Shown piece after piece: positions 24,594 to 32,729 of a stretch of 33,060 nt of DNA. The stretch comes from an uncultured Pelagibacteraceae bacterium (GTDB lineage: Bacteria > Pseudomonadota > Alphaproteobacteria > Pelagibacterales > Pelagibacteraceae). The stretch covers positions 1-33,060 of the forward strand of contig CACGEC010000007.1 in the NCBI GenBank assembly GCA_902572005.1, in the 5' to 3' direction. Position 1 is the first letter of the stretch; each line of letters begins with the position of its first letter. The position numbers were made by a program, and so were the translations under genes. The notes below the pieces were generated by a model. That model searched no databases. It was not told the origin of the DNA and saw only the letters and a program-made list of their open reading frames with translations.

Positions 24594-25592
24594 ATGAGTA
24601 CAGTTTCCCTTACATTAGATGAAATATTCGATTTAGCTAAAAAAACCTTATTAGCTAATGGATGTGATGATGAAACAGCATCTATTCTTTCTGACTTAAT
24701 CAGAAATGCAGAACGTGATGGGTCTTTATCTCACGGATTATTTAGATTACCCGCGTATGTAAGTGGTTTAAAAAGTGGAAAAATTAACGGTAAAGGAAAA
24801 CCAGAGGTTAAAAAAATTTCACCATCAGTAGTTAAAGTTCAAGGAAATAATTGTTTAGCTCCAGTTGTTTTAAATAAAGGTTTGCCTGAATTAGTTAAGG
24901 CTGCAAAAGAAAATGGTGTTGCTGTACTTGCAATAAATAATTCTCATCACATGGCAGCGATGTGGCCTGAGACAGAAAAATTAGCTGAAGAGGGTCTAGT
25001 TGCTTTTGCTTGTACATCATATAAGCCTGCAGTAGCACCTGCTGGTGCGATTAAACCTTTGTTTGGAACAAATCCTATTTCATTTGCTTGGCCAAGACCC
25101 GGCAAAACTCCAGTTGTTTATGATATGGCAACAGCATCTATGGCTATGGGTGAAGTACAAGTTGCTAAAAGAGAAGGGCACAAAGTTCCACTTGGAACTG
25201 GTTTAACTAAAGAAGGTAAGGAGACGACCGATCCAGGAGCAATTGCAGATGGAGGTGTATTACTTCCTTTTGGAGGTTATAAAGGTTCAGCAATAGCTAT
25301 GATGGTGGAATTAATGGCCGGTGCTTTAGTTGGTGATAATTTTAGTTTTGAGACAGCTGCTAAGGATAATAATGATGGCGGTCCACCAAGTGGAGGTGAA
25401 TTTATTTTAGCTATCTCACCAGAAAAAACTTCAGGAACTAATTGGCAAAAACATGCTGATGAATTTTTTGATAAAATGAAATCAATGGGTGAAGTAAGAT
25501 TGCCTGGTGAAAGAAGACATAAAAACAGATTAGATAAAGGTCCTCGTAATATTAATGAGGAATTAGTTAATAAAATAAAATCGTTAAGCTAA
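24594..25592 (+). CDS. Ldh_2 (malate/L-lactate dehydrogenase-like) family NAD(P)H oxidoreductase
   Basis: A 332-residue protein of the Ldh_2/YbiC-type family, which is distinct from the classical Rossmann lactate dehydrogenases. Family features are 'SHGLFRLPAYVSGLKSG' (about 45-62), 'NNSHHMAAMWPETE', 'LFGTNPISFAWP' and 'LLPFGGYKGSAIAMMVELM'. The 'SHHMAAMWPE' stretch is like the ketimine reductases DpkA/Pip2C reductase, which reduce piperideine- or pyrroline-2-carboxylate to pipecolate or proline, so that is my preferred substrate class; malate, sulfolactate or ureidoglycolate are alternatives. It starts at AGGATG, 42 bases after znuA on the same strand, but has no clear zinc link. Its stop overlaps the convergent xthA stop by nine bases. 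Confidence 0.82.
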   Translation: MSTVSLTLDEIFDLAKKTLLANGCDDETASILSDLIRNAERDGSLSHGLFRLPAYVSGLKSGKINGKGKPEVKKISPSVVKVQGNNCLAPVVLNKGLPELVKAAKENGVAVLAINNSHHMAAMWPETEKLAEEGLVAFACTSYKPAVAPAGAIKPLFGTNPISFAWPRPGKTPVVYDMATASMAMGEVQVAKREGHKVPLGTGLTKEGKETTDPGAIADGGVLLPFGGYKGSAIAMMVELMAGALVGDNFSFETAAKDNNDGGPPSGGEFILAISPEKTSGTNWQKHADEFFDKMKSMGEVRLPGERRHKNRLDKGPRNINEELVNKIKSLS

Positions 25593-26360
25593 TTTAATTT
25601 CAATTGGAGTATGATCGGAAGGCTTTTCTCTTCCTCGTGGGTCTTTATTTATATTTATAGACTTAATTTTATCAATTAAAGAATTTGATACTAAGAAGTG
25701 ATCTATTCTCATACCATTATTTTTTTGCCAAGCTCCTCTCATATAATCCCAAAATGTATACCCTTCTTTTGTTTCATTAAAATGTCTATAAACATCGCTT
25801 AGACCTAAATTAATCATCTCTCTAAATTTTTTTCTTATTTCTAGTCTGTATAAAGCGTCATCTTCAAAACTTTTAACATTATAAACATCTTCTGCTGCTG
25901 GAATTACATTAAAATCACCCGCTAAAATTATATTAGAATTTTTTTTAGACATTGATTTTAATTGTTTAATTAACTGATCCATCCAGTTTTTTTTATAATC
26001 ATATTTTTCGGTATCTACAGGGTTACCATTTGGAGTATATATATTTATTAATTGAATAATTTTTTTCTTATATTCAACTTCGGCAGAAATTATCCTTGAT
26101 TGTTTTAGTTTATCTTTAATTAAGTCTGTTCTAATATTTTTTAGTTTTCCTTTAGAAATGATTGCAACACCATTGTAGCTTTTTTGTCCAAAAACATGAC
26201 TTTCGTAATCCATAGAGGAAAAATCATCATAAGGAAAATTTACATCCTCTGTTTTAATTTCCTGCATCATCAATATATCCGGTTTGTATTTAAGAAGGTA
26301 ACTTTTGATATTTTCAATTCGTGCACGCACGGAATTGACATTCCAAGATGAAATTAACAT
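25584..26360 (-). CDS. xthA: Exodeoxyribonuclease III
   Basis: An AP endonuclease and 3'-5' exonuclease of base excision repair (EEP superfamily). The catalytic residues are visible: 'SWNVNSVRAR' (N7), 'MMQEIKTE' (E34), 'LAGDFNVIP' (Asp/Asn pair), 'RIDHFLVS' and 'SDHTPIEI' (catalytic His). The track's start at 26390 adds ten residues that overlap erpA; the ATG at 26358-26360 instead forms a TAATG overlap with the erpA stop and begins the protein just before its first strand, giving 258 residues, a normal length. Convergent with the Ldh_2-like gene. Confidence 0.94.
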   Translation of the reverse strand: MLISSWNVNSVRARIENIKSYLLKYKPDILMMQEIKTEDVNFPYDDFSSMDYESHVFGQKSYNGVAIISKGKLKNIRTDLIKDKLKQSRIISAEVEYKKKIIQLINIYTPNGNPVDTEKYDYKKNWMDQLIKQLKSMSKKNSNIILAGDFNVIPAAEDVYNVKSFEDDALYRLEIRKKFREMINLGLSDVYRHFNETKEGYTFWDYMRGAWQKNNGMRIDHFLVSNSLIDKIKSININKDPRGREKPSDHTPIEIKLA

Positions 26361-26677
26361 TAAATTGAGAAGGAAACTCCACAACCACAAGAAGATTTGG
26401 TTTGTGGATTGGTTATCTTAAATTGTTCACCAATTAATTCAGAAACATAATCAATCTCGGATCCCTTTAAAAGGTCTGCAGATGTTTTATCGATAAGAAT
26501 ATTTTCAAAGTTTAAATCATCCTCCGATTTTGATTGATCAAAAGTGAACTCATACTGAAACCCTGAACAACCACCACCTTTAATAGCGATTCTAAAAAAT
26601 GAGCCTTTATCTTTTTTAGATAACAGACTATTGATCTGTTTTAGTGCTTTATCAGTAAATTTAATTTCTTTTATCAT
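26360..26677 (-). CDS. erpA: Iron-sulfur cluster insertion protein (A-type carrier, ErpA-like)
   Basis: A 105-residue A-type carrier protein that delivers Fe-S clusters to target enzymes. The three cluster cysteines are at the family positions: 'IKGGGCSGFQYEF' (C37) and C-terminal 'SSCGCGVSFSI' (C97, C99). ErpA and IscA are hard to separate by eye; the 'GGGCSGFQY' form and lack of a nearby isc operon favour ErpA. It is divergent from dgt across 50 bases and overlaps xthA by one base, an erpA-xthA pair also known from other alphaproteobacteria. Confidence 0.9.
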   Translation of the reverse strand: MIKEIKFTDKALKQINSLLSKKDKGSFFRIAIKGGGCSGFQYEFTFDQSKSEDDLNFENILIDKTSADLLKGSEIDYVSELIGEQFKITNPQTKSSCGCGVSFSI

Positions 26678-26727
26678 TATTGATCACTGGTATTACTAAT
26701 ATAGTACTTAAAATTTTATTTTAAAGG
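26678..26727. promoter_or_regulatory. Divergent erpA/dgt promoter region
   Basis: A 50-base gap between two divergent genes. On the plus strand TATAGT at 26700-26705 is a possible -10 for dgt, followed by an AAAGG ribosome site just before its ATG. On the minus strand TATATT-like bases overlap the same spot. No clear Fur, IscR or Rhodobacter-type iron box was recognised. By-eye assignment in A+T-rich DNA. Confidence 0.35.
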
Positions 26728-27846
26728 ATGAAAAAATACTCAAAGACAGGATTATTTAAAAGTAAAGGGAGAATTTATAAGGAATCTATATCAAAATATC
26801 GAAGTCCATTTCAAAGAGATAGAGACCGTATTATTCACTGTGCTTCATTTAGAAGACTAAAACATAAGACTCAAGTCTTCGTTAACACAGAAGGGGATCA
26901 TTACCGAACAAGAATAACTCATTCTTTAGAAGTAGCACAAATAGCAAGGTCTATAGCTCGATATCTAAATTTAAATGAAGATTTGGCAGAGACACTAAGT
27001 CTTGCACATGATTTGGGCCATACGCCATTTGGACATGCTGGAGAAGACTCTTTAAATGAATGTATGTTGGACCACGGTGGTTTTGATCATAATTTGCAAA
27101 CATTACGTATAGTAATGTTTATAGAGAATAAATATCTAAAATTTAGTGGGCTTAATCTTTCAATTGAAACATTAGAAGGATTATTAAAACATAATGGTCC
27201 TGTAGATAATCTGGATTTAGTTGAGAGTTTAATCGGTATTAAAAAATTTAAGAATATGATTAAATTTTCCACTTACCCATCGTTAGAATCTCAAATTTCC
27301 TCAATTTCAGATGATATTGCTTATAACAATCATGATATTCAAGATGGGATAAATGCAAATTTGTTTAAACTAGAAGAGTTAGTGGAAATTAATTTTTTTA
27401 AGGATATTTACAAAAAATATAAGAAAAAGATAAATAAACAAAATTATAAAATAATTACTAATCAGGTTATAAGAGATTCTATTGATTTAATGATTAAAGA
27501 TTTAATTAATAATACAAAACTTAATTTAAATCAAAACAAGATAAAAACATTTAAAGATGTATGTAATATAGGTTTTTTAATGGTTGATTTTTCTGATAAA
27601 GTTAAAAATTCTGAAAATGAAATAAGATTTTTTCTTAAAACAAAAATGTATAATAATAAGAATGTATTAAATAAAAATAACAAAGGGAAACTGATTATCA
27701 AAAAATTATTTAATAAAATTAAACAAAATCCAAATAAATTTATTTCAAAGAAACAATTATCATTTGATAAGTTTAGAGCTATTTCTGATTTTATATCTGG
27801 CATGACAGATCGCTATGCAATTAACCTATATAATAATGTTAAATGA
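26728..27846 (+). CDS. dgt: dGTP triphosphohydrolase-like protein (HD superfamily)
   Basis: A 372-residue HD-domain dNTPase of the dgt type 2 class common in alphaproteobacteria, which splits dNTPs into nucleoside and triphosphate. The metal-binding residues are H65 in 'TRITHSLEVAQIAR', H94-D95 in 'LAHDLGHTPFGHAG' and the later Asp in 'ISDDIAYNNHDI'. The N-terminal 'RDRIIHCASFRRLKHKTQVF' is typical of the family. First gene of the dgt-argS-x-nagZ-scpA-scpB cluster. Its stop overlaps the argS ATG by four bases. Confidence 0.93.
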   Translation: MKKYSKTGLFKSKGRIYKESISKYRSPFQRDRDRIIHCASFRRLKHKTQVFVNTEGDHYRTRITHSLEVAQIARSIARYLNLNEDLAETLSLAHDLGHTPFGHAGEDSLNECMLDHGGFDHNLQTLRIVMFIENKYLKFSGLNLSIETLEGLLKHNGPVDNLDLVESLIGIKKFKNMIKFSTYPSLESQISSISDDIAYNNHDIQDGINANLFKLEELVEINFFKDIYKKYKKKINKQNYKIITNQVIRDSIDLMIKDLINNTKLNLNQNKIKTFKDVCNIGFLMVDFSDKVKNSENEIRFFLKTKMYNNKNVLNKNNKGKLIIKKLFNKIKQNPNKFISKKQLSFDKFRAISDFISGMTDRYAINLYNNVK

Positions 27847-29576
27847 ATATTTTTGATCAATATTTAGATAAATTAAAAAAAATTTTATTAGACTTATCTA
27901 AAAATGGTAAATTGATTTTACCAGATAAATTGAATGGCATTACAGCCGAAATACCACCTTCAAAATTTAAAGCTGATATATCTACTAATGTTGCAATGGT
28001 TTTGTCTAAAGTAAACAATAAATCTCCTTTAGATTTAGCTAATTCTTTAGCTGAAGCTATAAAAAAAGATGACAAACTCATTGAAGATATTTCAATAATA
28101 AAACCGGGCTTTATAAATATTAAGTTTAAAAAAATTTTTTGGACTAATTTTGTTGAAGATGTGGTTAAAAATGCCAAAACTTTTGGAATAAATTCAAACG
28201 AAAAAAAGAAAAATTTTTTAGTTGAATTTGTTTCAGCTAATCCAACCGGACCCTTACATGTTGGGCATTGTCGTGGAGCAATTTTAGGTGACGTAATTAC
28301 TAATGTTTTATTATTTAATAAACATAAAGTTACAAAAGAGTATTACGTAAATGACTATGGTAATCAAATTATTAATTTTACAAAATCTGTATATTTTAGA
28401 ATTAGAGAAATAGTTTTTAACGAACCATTCCCCACTGATAATGAAGATTTATATCCTGGTGACTATTTAATTGATTTTGCACAAAATATAATTAACTCAA
28501 ATAAGAAAATTGATTTTAAAGATTTTAATAAAATATGTGATGAATTAACTATTTTATCTATTGAGGAGGCATTAAAATTAATTAAAAAAAATCTTAACAG
28601 TCTTGGTATTAAACATGATAGTTTTGTTAGTGAAAAAAAACTAGTTACTAATCAAGAAGTTGAAAAAGTTATTGATTTTCTCCAAAAAAATAAATTTGTT
28701 TATAAAGGAAAAATTAAAGCCCCTGCTGGTGAAAATACTGATAAGTGGGTAGAACGTGAACAGTTGTTATTTAAATCAACAGATTTTGGTGACGATAAAG
28801 ATAGAGCTTTGCAAAAATCTGACGGTGCATGGACTTATTTTGCTAGCGATGTTGCTTATCATAAAAATAAATTGGATAGAAAATTTGATTACTTAATTAA
28901 TATTTTAGGTGCAGATCACGCTGGGTATATAAAAAGAATTTCTTCGTCAGTAGAAGCAATTTCAAGCACAAAAGGAAAGTTAATTTGCAAAGTAAGTCAG
29001 CTAGTTAAACTAATTAAAGATAAAAAGCCCTTTAAAATGTCTAAAAGAAAAGGGGACTATATAACTGTAGATGATTTAATTAATGAAGTAGGCAAAGACG
29101 CCACAAGATTTATTATGCTAAACAGAAGTAGTGATGTTGAGCTTGATTTTGATTTTGATAATGTGATTGAGAAATCTAAAGATAATCCACTTTATTATGT
29201 TCAATACAGTTATGCAAGAATAGCCTCAGTTTTTAGACATTTAAACAAAGACTTAAATTCTGAGATCAAAATAACTAAATTTGACTTTGAATATACTGAA
29301 GATGAAATTAATATTTTAAAAAAGATATCTGAATGGCCAAAATGTATTGATGTAGCATGTAATAAACTTGAGCCTCACAGAATACCAACTTATTTATATG
29401 AACTTGCTTCTTTGTTTCATTCTTACTGGAATTTAGGAAAAGACAACCCTGAAAAAAGATTTATTAATGAACAAAAAAAAATTAGTAATGATAAATTAAT
29501 TTTTTTAAAGGTTATTTCAAATATTGTTAAATCTGGAATGGATATTGTTGGAGTTTCAGCTCCTGAAAAGATGTAA
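27843..29576 (+). CDS. argS: Arginyl-tRNA synthetase
   Basis: A 577-residue class I synthetase, normal length, which charges tRNA-Arg. The HIGH motif is 'PLHVGHCRGA' (H139-H142) and the KMSKS equivalent is 'KMSKRKGDYITVDDL' near residue 400. The N-terminal additional domain (about 1-95) and the C-terminal anticodon-binding helices with the DALR-type ending are both present. It overlaps dgt by four bases (ATGA), and its stop overlaps the ATG of the small gene that follows. Confidence 0.97.
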   Translation: MNIFDQYLDKLKKILLDLSKNGKLILPDKLNGITAEIPPSKFKADISTNVAMVLSKVNNKSPLDLANSLAEAIKKDDKLIEDISIIKPGFINIKFKKIFWTNFVEDVVKNAKTFGINSNEKKKNFLVEFVSANPTGPLHVGHCRGAILGDVITNVLLFNKHKVTKEYYVNDYGNQIINFTKSVYFRIREIVFNEPFPTDNEDLYPGDYLIDFAQNIINSNKKIDFKDFNKICDELTILSIEEALKLIKKNLNSLGIKHDSFVSEKKLVTNQEVEKVIDFLQKNKFVYKGKIKAPAGENTDKWVEREQLLFKSTDFGDDKDRALQKSDGAWTYFASDVAYHKNKLDRKFDYLINILGADHAGYIKRISSSVEAISSTKGKLICKVSQLVKLIKDKKPFKMSKRKGDYITVDDLINEVGKDATRFIMLNRSSDVELDFDFDNVIEKSKDNPLYYVQYSYARIASVFRHLNKDLNSEIKITKFDFEYTEDEINILKKISEWPKCIDVACNKLEPHRIPTYLYELASLFHSYWNLGKDNPEKRFINEQKKISNDKLIFLKVISNIVKSGMDIVGVSAPEKM

Positions 29577-29839
29577 TGCTGAAAGAAATCAAATATTTAA
29601 TATTTATACTCATAATATGTATATTTTTATTTTTTACTGGTAAGTATTATTTTTCGGATACGAATAAAAAGAATTCCTATAGATCTTTAAATTCAATAAA
29701 TGATAAAATTAATAAATATGCAGAAAATTTACCTATTATAGAAAGTGATACGAAAGATATAATTGAATATGTTGAGCAATCAAACAATAAAACAAAAAAA
29801 AAATTTAATTTTTGGAAACTACTAGAAACTAATGAATAA
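29576..29839 (+). CDS. Small single-helix membrane protein in the SPOR-gene position
   Basis: An 87-residue protein with a short cytoplasmic start, one hydrophobic helix (about 6-25) and a charged, Lys/Asn-rich remainder ending 'FNFWKLLETNE'. No domain is recognised. In other alphaproteobacteria a longer SPOR-domain protein lies here between argS and nagZ; this one keeps the membrane anchor but no SPOR repeat, so it may be a shrunken positional counterpart. That link is inference from gene order. Overlaps of one base (argS) and eight bases (nagZ) suggest it is translated and not decayed. Confidence 0.75.
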   Translation: MLKEIKYLIFILIICIFLFFTGKYYFSDTNKKNSYRSLNSINDKINKYAENLPIIESDTKDIIEYVEQSNNKTKKKFNFWKLLETNE

Positions 29840-30779
29840 TCGTCGATCGTTAATTGTTGGTATTAAATCAACTAAACTATCATATAAGGAAAAAATTTAT
29901 TTAAAAAAGTATAAACCATGGGGAGTCATTTTATTTGCAAGAAATATTAAAAATATAAAACAAAGTTTGAAACTTACCACATCAATTAGAAAAATTTTTA
30001 ATGATCAGAAATATCCTATTTTAATTGATCAAGAAGGAGGACGTGTAAACCGCCTAAAAAATATTATTTCTTTTGACAATCTCACTTCTGAATTTTTTGG
30101 AGATAAGTTCAAAAAAAATAACAAAGAATTTAAATTTTTTTATAAATTATTCATTGATAAAACTTCTTATTTATTAAAGCTTATAGGCGTAAATATAAAT
30201 ACTGCGCCTGTATTGGACTTAAGAGTTAGTGGAGCATCAAATATAATTGGAGACAGGTCTTTTTCAAAAGACCCTAAAATTGTGTCAAAAATAGGCGATT
30301 ATTGTATTGAGTTATTTCATAAAAACGGAATTGGTACTGTTATAAAACATATTCCTGGCCATGGTTTAGCAAAAGTGGATAGTCATAATTACACACCAAT
30401 AGTTTACAGAAATAAAAGTTATTTATCTAAAAATGATTTTGTTCCATTTAAGAATAAAAAAAATTTTTTTGCAATGACAGCTCATATTATATTCAACAAA
30501 ATTGATGATAAGAATACTGTCACTCATTCGAAAAAACTAATTAAGTTAATTAGAAATCAAATTGGTTTTAAAAATATTTTAATTTCCGATGATATATCTA
30601 TGAAAAGTTTAAAAGGAACACTTAAAGAAAATACAATCAAAACGTTTAATGCAGGTTGTAATTTAGCCTTACATTGCAACGGGAATTTAAAAGAAATGGA
30701 AATAGTTGGTGAAAACTCTCCATTAATAAATAATTTTATACTTAAAAAAACATCACAATTTTATAAAATTTTGAGCTAA
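29832..30779 (+). CDS. nagZ: Beta-N-acetylhexosaminidase (GH3)
   Basis: A 315-residue glycoside hydrolase family 3 enzyme that removes N-acetylglucosamine from anhydromuropeptides during cell wall recycling, in the cytoplasm. Motifs: 'ILIDQEGGRVNRL' (D66 to R71), 'VIKHIPGHG' and 'DSHNYTP' (the mobile Asp/His acid-base loop, D183 and H185), and the nucleophile in 'ILISDDISMKSL' (D253). It is somewhat shorter than most NagZ (about 340). Its substrate would be produced by lytic transglycosylases such as the slt product of this window. It starts eight bases inside the preceding small gene. Confidence 0.93.
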   Translation: MNNRRSLIVGIKSTKLSYKEKIYLKKYKPWGVILFARNIKNIKQSLKLTTSIRKIFNDQKYPILIDQEGGRVNRLKNIISFDNLTSEFFGDKFKKNNKEFKFFYKLFIDKTSYLLKLIGVNINTAPVLDLRVSGASNIIGDRSFSKDPKIVSKIGDYCIELFHKNGIGTVIKHIPGHGLAKVDSHNYTPIVYRNKSYLSKNDFVPFKNKKNFFAMTAHIIFNKIDDKNTVTHSKKLIKLIRNQIGFKNILISDDISMKSLKGTLKENTIKTFNAGCNLALHCNGNLKEMEIVGENSPLINNFILKKTSQFYKILS

Positions 30780-30788
30780 TATTCACTT

Positions 30789-31529
30789 ATGTTAGAAAAT
30801 GATTCTACATTATTTAAAGTTGATATAGAAAATTATAATGGTCCTTTAGATGTTCTGTTAGACCTAGCTAAGGCCCAAAAAGTTAACCTCGAGAATATAT
30901 CTATTACTAAACTTGCTGACCAGTTTCACGATTTTATTACTCATGAAAAAGATTTAAACTTAGAAATAGCATCAGAATATCTATTAATGGCCACGTGGTT
31001 GGCTTATTTAAAATCCAAGCTATTATTACCTGGAACGCCAGAAGAAGAATTTAAAGTTCAAGAAGTTGCAGAAAAATTAAAATTACAATTAAAGAAATTA
31101 GAATTAATTCGTTTATTGTCAGAACAAATGCTTAAAAGAAAAAGGTTGGGTAGAGAAATTAGAACTAGGGGCAGTAGATCGGGTATTAGACCAATATATA
31201 ATAGTGAATACAAATTAAACTTATATGAATTATTAAAAACATATTCATCAATCATTATGACAAAAGACTTTCAAAGAATGAATATTCCTAAATTACCAGT
31301 TTTTACAACAGAAGAGGGCATTAAAACAATTAAAGATTTTTTTGGTAAATTAGTTGAATGGAAAAAATTAGACGATTTGATACCTAAGAACTTTAAAAAA
31401 GGATCAAAATATAAAAGTACTGGCAAGGCAGGCATATTTGCAGGATCATTAGAGTTAGTAAAAGAAGGTAATTTAAAAATCAAACAAGAAAATCTTTTTG
31501 ATGATGTTTATATAAGAGAAAATAAATGA
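30789..31529 (+). CDS. scpA: Segregation and condensation protein A (kleisin)
   Basis: A 246-residue ScpA, the kleisin subunit that bridges SMC heads in the chromosome-condensing complex with ScpB. The N-terminal helical domain carries 'YNGPLDVLLDLAKAQKVNLENISI' in pieces and 'ASEYLLMATWLAYLKSKLLLP', the hallmark ScpA stretch (about 60-80). The middle is charged and flexible. Nine bases separate it from nagZ, and its stop overlaps the scpB ATG by four bases. The smc gene is not in the window. Confidence 0.93.
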   Translation: MLENDSTLFKVDIENYNGPLDVLLDLAKAQKVNLENISITKLADQFHDFITHEKDLNLEIASEYLLMATWLAYLKSKLLLPGTPEEEFKVQEVAEKLKLQLKKLELIRLLSEQMLKRKRLGREIRTRGSRSGIRPIYNSEYKLNLYELLKTYSSIIMTKDFQRMNIPKLPVFTTEEGIKTIKDFFGKLVEWKKLDDLIPKNFKKGSKYKSTGKAGIFAGSLELVKEGNLKIKQENLFDDVYIRENK

Positions 31530-32227
31530 TAAAAAAAAAAATTAAAAAAAAAGATAACGTCATAAATTTTCCTACAAAATTATCTTCATTAGAAAAAGAG
31601 ATTGAAGCAATAGTTTTTGCTGCTGCGGAGCCTCTAGATATCGATACAATTGCTAATAAAATTTCAAAAAAAACTGATGTAGAAAAAGTTTTACTAAAGT
31701 TACAAGCTGAATATTCCAATCGTGGAATCAATTTAGTTTGTATTTCTAAAAAATGGTCGTTTAGAACTTCGCCAAATTTATCAAATTTAATGACTCAGGA
31801 AAAAACTGTTGAAAAAAAATTATCAAGAGCTGCAATTGAAACTTTAGCGATTATTGTATATCACCAACCAGTTACAAGAGCAGAAATTGAGGAGATTAGA
31901 GGCGTAGCTTTTGGAACTAATACACTAGACATATTGATGGAATTAAATTGGGTTAAACCAGGAGGTAGAAAAGACGTTCCAGGAAAACCTATTCAATATA
32001 TAACAACTGATGATTTTTTAAGTCATTTCAATCTTCAAAAATTGTCTGATTTACCTACTGTAGATGAATTGGGAGCAGCTGGTTTAATTGATAGTACAAA
32101 TATTGATAATGCAATATTTGGAACTGGAAAATTCTATAAAGAAAAACAAGATGATAAAAAAGAGGACATTTACTCAAATATTGATGAAATGTTGAGTAGC
32201 ACTCTCAAATCAGATGATGACAAATAG
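31526..32227 (+). CDS. scpB: Segregation and condensation protein B
   Basis: A 233-residue ScpB with two winged-helix domains (about 25-100 and 100-185). The family stretch 'LSRAAIETLAIIVYHQPVTRAEIEEIRG' (in pieces, about 98-125) is clear, followed by 'WVKPGGRKDVPGKPIQYITT'. An acidic and Lys-rich N-terminal extension and C-terminal tail are normal in this class. It binds the ScpA kleisin. Overlaps scpA by four bases; a 68-base gap to tatA follows. Confidence 0.94.
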   Translation: MIKKKIKKKDNVINFPTKLSSLEKEIEAIVFAAAEPLDIDTIANKISKKTDVEKVLLKLQAEYSNRGINLVCISKKWSFRTSPNLSNLMTQEKTVEKKLSRAAIETLAIIVYHQPVTRAEIEEIRGVAFGTNTLDILMELNWVKPGGRKDVPGKPIQYITTDDFLSHFNLQKLSDLPTVDELGAAGLIDSTNIDNAIFGTGKFYKEKQDDKKEDIYSNIDEMLSSTLKSDDDK

Positions 32228-32295
32228 TTCAGAAATTAAAATTTCATAAAAAAAAGGTACTTTTAAATCATTAATAAAAAGGATATAAGTTTTCT

Positions 32296-32511
32296 ATGAG
32301 CATTGGAATTTGGCAGATAGCAATTGTTGTAATACTTGTAGTTCTATTATTTGGTAGAGGTAAGATTTCTAGCCTAATGGGTGATGTTGCTAAAGGTATT
32401 AAAAGTTTTAAAAAAGGAATGGCATCAGACGTAACCGATGAACCAGAACCTAAAAATATTTCGGACGATAAACAAGACTCAAATAATCAAGATACAAATA
32501 ATAAAGAGTAA
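32296..32511 (+). CDS. tatA: Sec-independent protein translocase TatA
   Basis: A 71-residue TatA, the pore-forming subunit of the twin-arginine pathway for folded proteins. One N-terminal transmembrane helix (about 5-20) is followed by the hinge '[26 protein letters not shown]', typical of TatA (FGxxK, then amphipathic helix), and a charged tail. A TATAAG at 32284-32289 lies six bases before the ATG and an AAGGA lies 12 bases before it, so this gene could have its own promoter after scpB. TatB follows five bases later. Confidence 0.95.
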   Translation: MSIGIWQIAIVVILVVLLFGRGKISSLMGDVAKGIKSFKKGMASDVTDEPEPKNISDDKQDSNNQDTNNKE

Positions 32512-32516
32512 ACCAC

Positions 32517-32729
32517 ATGCCTACTATTGGTTGGTTTGAGATTTTAATTATAGTAGCGGTAGCTATTGTTGTGCTTGGGCCTAAAGATTTTCCCGTCATG
32601 TTAAAAAAGGTTGGTTCATGGATTGGAGCCGCTAAAAAACATATTAGCAATATACAAAATGAGGTTTCAAACATTGATATCGAAGATAATCATATAGAAA
32701 AAAAAGAAGATAAAAAAGATGAGTCATGA
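32517..32729 (+). CDS. tatB: Sec-independent protein translocase TatB
   Basis: A 70-residue protein with an N-terminal helix and 'FEILIIVAVAIVVLGPKDFPVMLKKVGSWIG', the TatB-type sequence (Glu in the helix, LGP hinge). It is much shorter than the usual TatB (about 100-170) because the C-terminal variable tail is reduced. TatB with TatC binds twin-arginine signal peptides. Its distinction from TatA rests on the conserved Glu and the place in the tatABC operon. Its stop overlaps tatC by 11 bases. Confidence 0.92.
   Translation: MPTIGWFEILIIVAVAIVVLGPKDFPVMLKKVGSWIGAAKKHISNIQNEVSNIDIEDNHIEKKEDKKDES

Noticed and set aside
26361-26390. Ten extra N-terminal residues of xthA in the ORF track
   Set aside because: They overlap erpA in another frame, and the TAATG-coupled ATG at 26360 gives the normal start.
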